Source: CAZCBN01 sp964496975 (GTDB lineage Bacteria; Planctomycetota; Phycisphaerae; Phycisphaerales; UBA1924). From it: 11,966 nt of DNA. The notes below the pieces were generated by a model, which was not told the DNA's origin, did not search any database, and was given only the letters and a program-made list of their open reading frames with translations. Shown piece after piece: positions 6,475 to 11,966 of this stretch (position 1 is the first letter of the stretch; every line of letters begins with the position of its first letter). The position numbers and the translations under genes are program-made. Location of the stretch: positions 1 through 11,966 of the forward strand of contig CAZCBN010000103.1 in the NCBI GenBank assembly GCA_964496975.1, read 5' to 3'.

Positions 6475-6500
6475 CGGGTCAGGTGGACGGGTCAGGTGGG
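6475..6500. repeat. Two tandem 13-bp repeats over the ddl stop codon
   Basis: CGGGTCAGGTGGA (6475-6487) and CGGGTCAGGTGGG (6488-6500) differ at one base. The second copy contains the ddl stop codon (TCA on the plus strand, 6492-6494), so the repeat covers the last ddl codons and the start of the spacer. The same 10-mer core lies between greA and panD. Confidence 0.8.
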
Positions 6501-7511
6501 CAGGTCCGCTGCATTGTCGGCCCGCGCCGGGGGCCCGGCTGCAAAGGCCGCGCGCACGAGCCGCGCCACCAGCCCGCCGAAGCCAAGGCCCGCCCCGGCG
6601 GCCGCCTTGGGCAGCAGGCTCGTGGCGGTGAAGCCGGGCATGGTGTTGATCTCGAGGAACCAGTGCCGCCCCTGGGGATCAAGCAAAAAGTCCACGCGCG
6701 ACAGGTGCCGCACGCCGACGGCCGCGGCGACCCGCCCCGCGTCGGCCGACACCCGGGCGGCGACGCCCGCCGGCAGATCGGGGCCGACGAGGTACTGCGT
6801 ATCGCCCCGGGTGTACTTCGCGGCGTAGTCGTACGGCCCCGCGGCGGGGCGGATCTCAATGATCGGCAGGGGCGACAGCGCCCCCGCGGCGGCGCCCTCG
6901 CCGGTGAGGACGCCGACCGTCAGCTCGCGCGCGCCCAGGGCCGTGTCCACCAGGCGCTCCACCATGTACACGCGGTCCCGGTCGCCGCGGACGGCGGTGA
7001 GGGCCGTGCGCCAGGCGGCGTCGTCGCGGCACAGGTGCAGGCCCACGCTGCTGCCCTCGTGCACGGGCTTTACCACGCACGGAAGGGCGATGGGCGGGGC
7101 GTCGTCGTCGCGGTTCAGGATGGCGGCGGGGAGGGTGGGCACGCCGGCGGCGGCGGCGCAGAGCTTGCTGGCGAACTTGTCCATCGCCAGCCGGGCGGCG
7201 GCGGGCCGGCAGCCGACATACGCGACGCCGACCGACTCCAGCAGGTCTTGCAGCGGGCCGCCCTCGCCGAACCGGCCGTGCAGCACGGGGAAGACGACGT
7301 CGGCCCGCGCGGCCGACACCTGGCCCGCGAGTTCCGCGCGGGTCACGCGGTCGATCTCGGCGTGGTGGACGGCGAAGGCCGCGTCGCCCGCGAGCGCGTC
7401 GGCCACGGCGCGGGCGCTGCGCAGGCTCACCTCGCGTTCGGCGTCGGGCCCGCCGCCGAGCACCAGCACGCGGAGGGGGCCGGCGGGCGCGCGCGGCGTG
7501 TCAGTGGGCAT
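6492..7511 (-). CDS. ddl: D-alanine-D-alanine ligase
   Basis: A 339-aa ATP-grasp enzyme joining two D-Ala for peptidoglycan precursors, in the cytoplasm. Visible motifs in order: LGGGPDAEREVSLRSA (18-33, Glu25 binds the first D-Ala), LHGRFGEGGPLQDLLE (77-92), MDK (110-112), VVKPVHEGSSVGL (146-158), the omega loop YDYAAKY (227-233), DFLLD (274-278) and WFLEINTMPGFTATSLLPK (284-302, with Glu287 and Asn289 as Mg ligands). The omega-loop tyrosine is the Ddl type rather than the VanA D-lactate type, so ordinary D-Ala-D-Ala termini are expected. ATG 7511 overlaps the 3' end of murB by 11 bp, which suggests translational coupling. The N-terminus has about 12 extra residues and the C-terminal tail is short and polar. 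Confidence 0.97.
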   Translation of the reverse strand: MPTDTPRAPAGPLRVLVLGGGPDAEREVSLRSARAVADALAGDAAFAVHHAEIDRVTRAELAGQVSAARADVVFPVLHGRFGEGGPLQDLLESVGVAYVGCRPAAARLAMDKFASKLCAAAAGVPTLPAAILNRDDDAPPIALPCVVKPVHEGSSVGLHLCRDDAAWRTALTAVRGDRDRVYMVERLVDTALGARELTVGVLTGEGAAAGALSPLPIIEIRPAAGPYDYAAKYTRGDTQYLVGPDLPAGVAARVSADAGRVAAAVGVRHLSRVDFLLDPQGRHWFLEINTMPGFTATSLLPKAAAGAGLGFGGLVARLVRAAFAAGPPARADNAADLPT

Positions 7512-8499
7512 GGCCCGCTCCCCCGCGCCCGCCGCCGCTTGCGGTCTCGTCGGCGAGCTCGGCGTGGCGGCTCCACACGACCACCTCGCGGCGCAGCGTG
7601 ATGCCGAAGGCGTCGCGCACGCGGCGGGTCACTTCGGACATCACCGCGATGACGTCCCGGGCCCGGCCCCCCGCGTCGGCCCGGTCGGCGGTGATGAAGT
7701 TCGCGTGCACGCGGCTCACCTCGGCTGAGCCGATGCGCAGGCCCTTGCACCCCGCCCGGTCGATCAGCAGCCCCGCCGAGACGCGCTCCCCCGCCGGCAC
7801 GGCCCGGCCGTTGACCACGATCTCGGGCGCGTTCGCGGGGCGCACGGGGTTTTTGAAGCAGCAGCCGGCCGACCGCTCGGCGAGGGGCTGGCTCGCCTTC
7901 TTCGCGTCCATGAAGGCGCGGAGCCGCTCGCGCACCCGCGCGGGGTCGTCGGGCTGCAACTGAAAGTCGACGCCCGTCACGACGAGCCCCTCGAGCCCCG
8001 ACTCGCGGTAGGCGAATGGGATCTCGTGCCGCAGCAGCGTCACGTCCCGCCCCTCGCGCGAGACGCCTTGCACGGCGACCAGCGGCCCGGCGATCGTGCC
8101 CGCGGGCCCGCCGGCGTTCATCATCACGGCCCCGCCGACGCTCGCGGGCACGCCCGCGAGGTGTTCAAGCCCGGCGAGGCCGAGGCGGGCGGCGGCGGTG
8201 CAGAGCTGCGGGAGCTTGGCCCCGCCGCCGGCGTGGACGCGGCCGGTGGCTTCGTCGATGTGCACGGCGCTCAGGCCCGGGGCCCGCAGGTCAATGACGA
8301 GGCCGTCGACGCCGTCGTCGTCGACCAGGAGGTTGGCGCCGTCGCCCAGGATGCGCGCGGCGGGGTCGTCGGCCAGGAGCGTTCGCACGCCGTCGCGGTC
8401 GGCGGGCCGGGCGAGCCGATCGGCGCCGCCGCCGACGCCGAACCACGTCGGGAGGGGCGCGGCGCGCTCGACATCAATGACCGGTGCTGGGTGCCGCAT
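7501..8499 (-). CDS. murB: UDP-N-acetylenolpyruvoylglucosamine reductase
   Basis: A 332-aa FAD enzyme that reduces UDP-GlcNAc-enolpyruvate to UDP-MurNAc with NADPH, the second committed step of peptidoglycan synthesis, cytoplasmic. FAD-binding motifs: TWFGVGGGADRLARP (18-32), ILGDGANLLV (50-59) and LEHLAGVPASVGGAVMMNAG (111-130). Then come FAYRES (162-167), the active-site loop ERSAGCCFKNP (208-218) and GLRIGSAEVSRVHANFI (253-269); Glu305 is a candidate for the C-terminal catalytic acid. Cys213 stands where E. coli MurB has the proton donor Ser229. ATG 8499 is preceded by GAGGA with a 5-nt spacer and gives the expected N-terminus; longer in-frame starts (up to 8724) add unconserved residues. 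It is the first gene of the minus-strand block, and its end overlaps ddl. The His/Gly-rich tail is not conserved in the family. Confidence 0.96.
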   Translation of the reverse strand: MRHPAPVIDVERAAPLPTWFGVGGGADRLARPADRDGVRTLLADDPAARILGDGANLLVDDDGVDGLVIDLRAPGLSAVHIDEATGRVHAGGGAKLPQLCTAAARLGLAGLEHLAGVPASVGGAVMMNAGGPAGTIAGPLVAVQGVSREGRDVTLLRHEIPFAYRESGLEGLVVTGVDFQLQPDDPARVRERLRAFMDAKKASQPLAERSAGCCFKNPVRPANAPEIVVNGRAVPAGERVSAGLLIDRAGCKGLRIGSAEVSRVHANFITADRADAGGRARDVIAVMSEVTRRVRDAFGITLRREVVVWSRHAELADETASGGGRGGAGHAH

Positions 8500-8504
8500 G
8501 GTGG

Positions 8505-8509
8505 TCCTC
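8505..8509 (-). promoter_or_regulatory. Ribosome binding site of murB
   Basis: GAGGA on the minus strand, 5 nt before ATG 8499. It supports this start over the upstream in-frame GTG codons. Confidence 0.6.
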
Positions 8510-8553
8510 ACGGTAGCCACGCTATCGGCCGGATCCCCGGTTTCGCCGCAGCG

Positions 8554-8563
8554 CCCCCCCCCC
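8554..8563. repeat. C10 homopolymer in the murB/DUF255 divergent spacer
   Basis: Ten consecutive C on the plus strand, 55 bp upstream of the murB start, just before the 11-bp repeat. Such tracts are prone to slippage and sequencing error. The exact count may vary between cells or reads. Confidence 0.85.
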
Positions 8564-8564
8564 G

Positions 8565-8608
8565 GCGCCCCAGCAGCGCCCCAGCAGTGCTCCAGCCGTG
8601 CCCCGGCA
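8565..8608. repeat. 11-bp tandem repeat, four units, between divergent promoters
   Basis: Units are GCGCCCCAGCA, GCGCCCCAGCA, GTGCTCCAGCC and GTGCCCCGGCA: two perfect and two diverged copies, all in phase. The 11-bp period is close to one DNA helical turn, so a protein bound per unit would sit on one face. It lies between murB and the DUF255 gene, where both promoters must be. I saw no convincing -10/-35 pair in this 215-bp spacer. Confidence 0.75.
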
Positions 8609-8714
8609 GCGAGCCCCGCGTCACGTTCCGTGCCGCGGCGCGGGCGCTGGTCCCGGCCACCGGTGCACCACCCTTGCCAGTGGACGGCCCGCGGTGGGCC
8701 CCCAACGCTCCCCC

Positions 8715-11162
8715 ATGCCCGCACCGCACGACCCGGACCATCCGCCCGCCCGCCCCGCCAACAGACTCGCCGGGTCGACCAGCCCCTACCTGCTCCAGCA
8801 CCGGCACAACCCGGTGGCCTGGCAGCCGTGGGACGACGAGGCCTTCGCCGAGGCGCGGCGCCGCGACGTGCCGGTCTTTCTCTCCATCGGCTACTCGACG
8901 TGCTACTGGTGCCACGTCATGGAGCGGGAGAGCTTTGAGCACCACCCGACGGCCGCGCTGATGAACGACCTGTTCGTCTGCATCAAGCTCGACCGCGAGG
9001 AACGGCCCGACCTGGACGACCTGTACATGGCGGCGACGCAGATCATGACGGGCCGCGGCGGGTGGCCCATGAGCGTGTTCCTGGAGCCCGCGTCGCGCCG
9101 GCCCTACTTCGCCGGGACGTACTTCCCGCGCGAGCCGCGGCACGGGCTGCCGAGCTTTCCGCAGGTGCTGCGCGGCATGAGCCAGGCGTGGCAGACCCGG
9201 CGGGGCGAGGTGCTGGAGCAGGCGGAGAGCCTCGCCGACGCCGTGGCGGAGCACGTGGCCCAGGCGGCCCAGCCGGCGGCGGTGGGGGAGGCGCACGTCA
9301 CGGCGGCCGTCGGCACGCTGCTGCAGATCTTCGACGCGACAAACGGCGGCTTCGGCGGTGCGCCGAAGTTTCCGCAGCCCGTCTACCTGGAGATGCTGCT
9401 CGACGCGCGCGCGGCTGCGGGCGACGAGGCCACCCGCGTCGCGATCGACAAGGCCCTGAGGCACACGCTCGACCGCATGGCCGTCGGGGGCCTGTTCGAC
9501 CAGGTCGGGGGCGGCTTTCACCGCTACTGCGTCGACGCGACGTGGACCGTGCCGCACTTTGAGAAGATGCTGTACGACAACGCGCAGCTCCTGCGCGTCT
9601 ACGCCCGCGCGGCGGCGTTGTACCGCGACGCGTGGTACGGACGCATCGCGGAGCGCACGGTCGAGTATCTGCAGCGCGAGATGACGGCCGACACCGGCGC
9701 GTTCTTCAGCGCGCAGGACGCCGAGGTGGACCATCGCGAGGGGCTGAACTACCTCTGGTCGCCCGAAGACGCGGCGGCGGAACTTGGCGATGCGGGCGGC
9801 CCGCGGGCGGCGGGCGGGCCCGGTGGGCTTGACGATCGTGCGCTCGCGCTCTCGCTCTACGGCCTTCAGCACGCGGCCAACTTTCAAGACCCGCACCACC
9901 CGGACGACCCGCCGCGGCACGTGCTGCGCCTCGCGGACCGGCCCGAGGCGCTCGCCGCGTCGCTGGGGATGTCGCCCGAGGCGCTGCTCGCGGCGCTGGA
10001 CCGGGTGAACGCGCGCTTGCTGGCGGCGCGCGCGCAGCGGCCGCAGCCGCACCTGGACGACAAGCACCTCGCCGCGTGGAACGGCATGGCGATCGCCGCG
10101 CTGGCCGACGCGTCGGCGCTGCTGGAGAGGCCGGCGTGGCGCACGCTCGCGGCCCGCGCGGCGGGGTTTGTGCTGGACCGGATGCGCGATGACCGGGGCC
10201 GGCTGGCGCGGAGCCACCGCGCCGGGCATGACTCGGCGCCGGGCGTGCTGGAGGACGACGCCTGGGCGGCGACGGCGTTCCTGGCGCTGCACCGCGCGGG
10301 CGACGCGTCGCGCGACTGGCTCGTCGAGGCGCGGGGCCTGATCGCGTCGGCGGCGCGACGGTTCGGCGATGGGCGGGGCGGGCTGTTTGATACCGACGCC
10401 GAGGCGACCGACCTGTTTGTGCGCCCACGCACGACCTATGACGGCGCCACGCCGAGCGCCGCGGGGGTCTTTTTGCACGCGCTGCTGGACCTGCAGGCGC
10501 TCCTCGGCCCGCACGCCCAGGGCGGGGCGGGCGGCGCGCGCGCGGCGTGGGACGACGCGGTGGCGCTGCTGCGCACGCTCTCGCCGGCGATCGCGGAGCG
10601 CGGCGTGGCGGCCGTGAACAGCACGCGGGCGCTGCTGCGGATGCTGCGGAGCGACCCCTCGGCCGCGGAGGCGTTGGGCGGGGGCGCTGTGGCCCCGCCG
10701 CCGCGCACGCCGGCGGACGATCGCTTCACGCCGGTGGAGGTGCTGGCCGACGCGGAGCGGCTTGCGCTTTCGGAGGGCGGGGTGGCGACGCTGGCGCTGC
10801 GGCTGCGGATCGCGCCGGGGTACCACGTGCTGTCGGCGGAGCCCTTTGATGAGGACGAGGCCCGGGCCGACCCGGCGCTGCGCGGGCTGGTGCCGCTGCG
10901 GGTGGGGCTGGTGTCGGGGCAGGGGTGCGCGGTGTACGCGGACTATCCGGCGGGCACGCGGCAGCGGGCGGGCGGCGCAGCGACCGCGACGCCTCGGGTG
11001 TATGAGCGCGACGTTGAGTTCACGGTGGTGGTGGAGCACGCCCCCGGCATCGGGCCCACGCCGGGGCGGCCCATCCTGGGCGTGACCTTTCAGGCGTGCA
11101 CCGACACGGCGTGCCTCGCTCCGCGCACGGTCGAGCTGGATGTCGCGATCGACCTGCCCTGA
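8715..11162 (+). CDS. DUF255 (YyaL/SPATA20-type) thioredoxin-like protein fused to a DsbD N-terminal-like domain
   Basis: Predicted 815 aa. Residues about 15-175 are the DUF255 thioredoxin-like domain: NRLAGSTSPYLLQHRHNPVA, VFLSIGYSTCYWCHVMERES with the redox-type pair Cys63/Cys66, KLDREERPDLDDLYM and GGWPMSVFLEP. Residues about 180-650 are helical repeats of the (alpha/alpha)6-barrel kind seen in this family (FGGAPKFPQPVYLEMLL, GGFHRYCVDATWTVPHFEKM, DKHLAAWNGMAIAALADAS). The end (about 671-815) resembles the N-terminal domain of DsbD: LRLRIAPGYHVLSAEP and GVTFQACTDTACLAPRTVEL, with Cys795 and Cys800 in the CxxxxC pattern. No signal peptide or membrane segment is visible, so the protein looks cytoplasmic although DsbD N-domains normally work outside. 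ATG 8715 gives the conserved N-terminus; ATG 8598 would add 39 unconserved residues. The biochemical function of the family is not established. Confidence 0.93.
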   Translation: MPAPHDPDHPPARPANRLAGSTSPYLLQHRHNPVAWQPWDDEAFAEARRRDVPVFLSIGYSTCYWCHVMERESFEHHPTAALMNDLFVCIKLDREERPDLDDLYMAATQIMTGRGGWPMSVFLEPASRRPYFAGTYFPREPRHGLPSFPQVLRGMSQAWQTRRGEVLEQAESLADAVAEHVAQAAQPAAVGEAHVTAAVGTLLQIFDATNGGFGGAPKFPQPVYLEMLLDARAAAGDEATRVAIDKALRHTLDRMAVGGLFDQVGGGFHRYCVDATWTVPHFEKMLYDNAQLLRVYARAAALYRDAWYGRIAERTVEYLQREMTADTGAFFSAQDAEVDHREGLNYLWSPEDAAAELGDAGGPRAAGGPGGLDDRALALSLYGLQHAANFQDPHHPDDPPRHVLRLADRPEALAASLGMSPEALLAALDRVNARLLAARAQRPQPHLDDKHLAAWNGMAIAALADASALLERPAWRTLAARAAGFVLDRMRDDRGRLARSHRAGHDSAPGVLEDDAWAATAFLALHRAGDASRDWLVEARGLIASAARRFGDGRGGLFDTDAEATDLFVRPRTTYDGATPSAAGVFLHALLDLQALLGPHAQGGAGGARAAWDDAVALLRTLSPAIAERGVAAVNSTRALLRMLRSDPSAAEALGGGAVAPPPRTPADDRFTPVEVLADAERLALSEGGVATLALRLRIAPGYHVLSAEPFDEDEARADPALRGLVPLRVGLVSGQGCAVYADYPAGTRQRAGGAATATPRVYERDVEFTVVVEHAPGIGPTPGRPILGVTFQACTDTACLAPRTVELDVAIDLP

Positions 11163-11192
11163 CGCCTCGCGGGCGGGCGCGCACGGCGGCGG

Positions 11193-11543
11193 TCACTCGC
11201 CCGTCGGCACGGCGACGTACACCTCGCCCGACGTTTCGCGGGCGGCCCGGGCGAGGCGTTCCTCGTGCCGGGCCCGGGCGGCGGCGACCTCGATCTCGTG
11301 CCGGGCGCGGAACATGGAGCGGCCGAGCGCATCGCCGGCGCCGGTCCCGCCGGCGTGGTGGGCGTCGCCGGCGTTGCTCAGGAAGAGAGGCTGGGTGGGC
11401 GGCGGCGCGTGTGATGCCCCAGAGGTGGTGAACGTTGGGCCGGCGCGGTCGGGGGATCCCCCGCATCCGGGCAGTCCGAGCGTCACGCCTGCCACACCCA
11501 CGAGACCGAGCATCTGCCAACCGTCGGACAACGCACGACGCAT
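11193..11543 (-). CDS. Small lipoprotein, unknown function
   Basis: A 116-aa protein beginning with a short basic N-terminus, a hydrophobic core and the lipobox LPGC (Cys27), so it should be exported and lipid-anchored. Residues 28-75 are a Gly/Pro/Ser/Thr-rich linker. Residues about 76-106 are a charged amphipathic helix rich in Arg, Glu and Ala (RSMFRARHEIEVAAARARHE), followed by a short SGEVYVAVPTGE end. I do not recognise a family. It has the best Shine-Dalgarno site among the minus-strand genes. Its stop faces the end of the DUF255 gene across 30 bp, without a visible intrinsic terminator. The charged helix might mediate self-association or binding to a partner; this is a guess from composition. 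Confidence 0.75.
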   Translation of the reverse strand: MRRALSDGWQMLGLVGVAGVTLGLPGCGGSPDRAGPTFTTSGASHAPPPTQPLFLSNAGDAHHAGGTGAGDALGRSMFRARHEIEVAAARARHEERLARAARETSGEVYVAVPTGE

Positions 11544-11549
11544 GGATCG

Positions 11550-11557
11550 CCTCCCTC
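11550..11557 (-). promoter_or_regulatory. Strong ribosome binding site of the small lipoprotein
   Basis: GAGGGAGG on the minus strand with a 6-nt spacer to ATG 11543. It fixes the start and supports the gene as real. Confidence 0.7.
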
Positions 11558-11830
11558 AGACCGGGCGGGTTCCAGACCGCACCTGGTCTTGGGGGGATCG
11601 GCCGCGGGGTGGGCGGGCTGGCGGAATCCCCTTTTTGTGGAGGGTCGTCGGGCCGGACGGGGGTGTGCATCCACCCCAGCTTGACGGTGGGCGGGTGGTG
11701 GGCGTGGTTTTCGGACGCTGGGCGGTGGCGAGGGTCTGATGCGGCGTTTGGCGCGTGTGTCGGCGGCGCGGCTTTCGCTGTGGGGGTCCACGGGGGCACC
11801 GGTCGTGGTGGTGAGATCGGCGAAAGTCTC

Positions 11831-11836
11831 TATAGT
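11831..11836 (+). promoter_or_regulatory. Candidate -10 element (TATAGT)
   Basis: TATAGT matches the sigma-70 -10 consensus at five of six bases and stands out in such GC-rich DNA. The sequence 16-18 bp upstream is a poor -35 match (best TGGTGA). It would start a transcript with a leader of about 90 nt before GTG 11934. Confidence 0.4.
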
Positions 11837-11881
11837 GCCGCGCTCGGGAAGGGCGGTCCCGGCGGGCTCCCGTCGCCCGGC

Positions 11882-11911
11882 CGCGCAGGTGGCCGTGCAG
11901 GTGGCTGCGCG
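11882..11911 (+). promoter_or_regulatory. Leader dyad with internal direct repeat
   Basis: CGCGCAG (11882-11888) and CTGCGCG (11905-11911) are perfect complements around a 16-nt loop. Two copies of GCAGGTGGC begin at 11885 (with one extra CG shared by the stem) and 11897. The hairpin ends 9 nt before the ribosome binding site, so it could affect translation of the edge gene. Confidence 0.35.
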
Positions 11912-11933
11912 AGCGACCGCAAGGAGCGTCTCG

Positions 11934-11966
11934 GTGTCTGACGGGGCCTCGGAGCACGCCCAGGAG
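11934..11966 (+). CDS. Start of an unidentified gene, cut by the right edge
   Basis: GTG 11934 is preceded by AAGGAG (11921-11926) with a 7-nt spacer, the clearest Shine-Dalgarno arrangement on the plus strand here. The frame stays open to the edge and gives only 11 residues (MSDGASEHAQE), too few to identify a family. A TATAGT about 98 nt upstream may be its promoter. Confidence 0.5.
   Translation, partial: MSDGASEHAQE

Larger units (their letters stand above)
11544..11933. other. Divergent spacer between small lipoprotein and right-edge gene
   Basis: No protein-like frame is found in these 390 bases. Features seen: a dyad CCAGACC/GGTCTTGG with one bulge (about 11572-11592) in the presumed lipoprotein leader, G-rich runs around 11591-11618 that could form a quadruplex, T5 at 11632-11636, a TTGACG at 11681-11686 without a matching -10, and a TATAGT at 11831. 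Confidence 0.5.

Noticed and set aside
5203..6828. A 541-codon plus-strand frame over the ftsQ-like and ddl genes
   Set aside because: It is antisense to ddl with its full set of ATP-grasp motifs; no recognisable domain is present in the plus-strand product.
8508..11039. An 843-codon open frame on the minus strand across the DUF255 gene
   Set aside because: It is antisense to a clearly conserved protein and its product is Arg/Pro/His-rich without any motif, a common artefact of very GC-rich codon use.

Overview
The window is very G+C-rich with G/C-dominated third codon positions, so long open frames appear on both strands. I chose genes by protein-family motifs rather than by length. The gene set (murB-ddl-ftsQ-like without ftsA/ftsZ downstream, a pseudokinase with one membrane segment, a DUF255 protein, many lipoproteins, few clear Shine-Dalgarno sites) suggests a bacterium of the Planctomycetota, perhaps Phycisphaerae. 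That placement is inference; no rRNA or marker tree is available here.

Left block (1-2213, minus strand): a lipoprotein with a glycine-zipper-like segment is followed 24 nt later by a membrane-anchored protein-kinase-like protein that has lost its catalytic residues and runs off the left edge. Divergent from this pair is a Fur-family metalloregulator (2381-2812, plus). A 40-bp nested dyad lies immediately before its ribosome binding site. Between fur and the convergent panD are about 460 bases without a convincing gene but with several stem-loops (2813-3274).

Central block (3275-8499, minus strand), apparently one transcription unit read right to left: murB, ddl (overlapping murB by 11 bp), an FtsQ/DivIB-like division protein, a multi-pass membrane protein with a Gly-Pro-rich N-terminus and no ordinary start codon, greA, and panD. 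MurB and Ddl make UDP-MurNAc and D-Ala-D-Ala for peptidoglycan, FtsQ links to septal wall synthesis, GreA rescues stalled RNA polymerase, and PanD makes beta-alanine for pantothenate/CoA. The spacers carry G-rich short tandem repeats.

Right block: divergent from murB across a 215-bp spacer with an 11-bp tandem repeat is a large plus-strand gene (8715-11162). It encodes a DUF255 (YyaL/SPATA20-type) thioredoxin-like plus alpha/alpha-barrel protein whose C-terminus looks like a DsbD N-terminal-type domain. A small lipoprotein gene converges on it (11193-11543, minus). After a 390-base gap the first 11 codons of another plus-strand gene, with a strong ribosome binding site, reach the right edge.

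I saw no tRNA, rRNA, CRISPR array, transposase or phage gene. The most unusual items are the DUF255-DsbD-like fusion, the pseudokinase/lipoprotein pair, the structured fur-panD spacer, and the short repeats in regulatory spacers.
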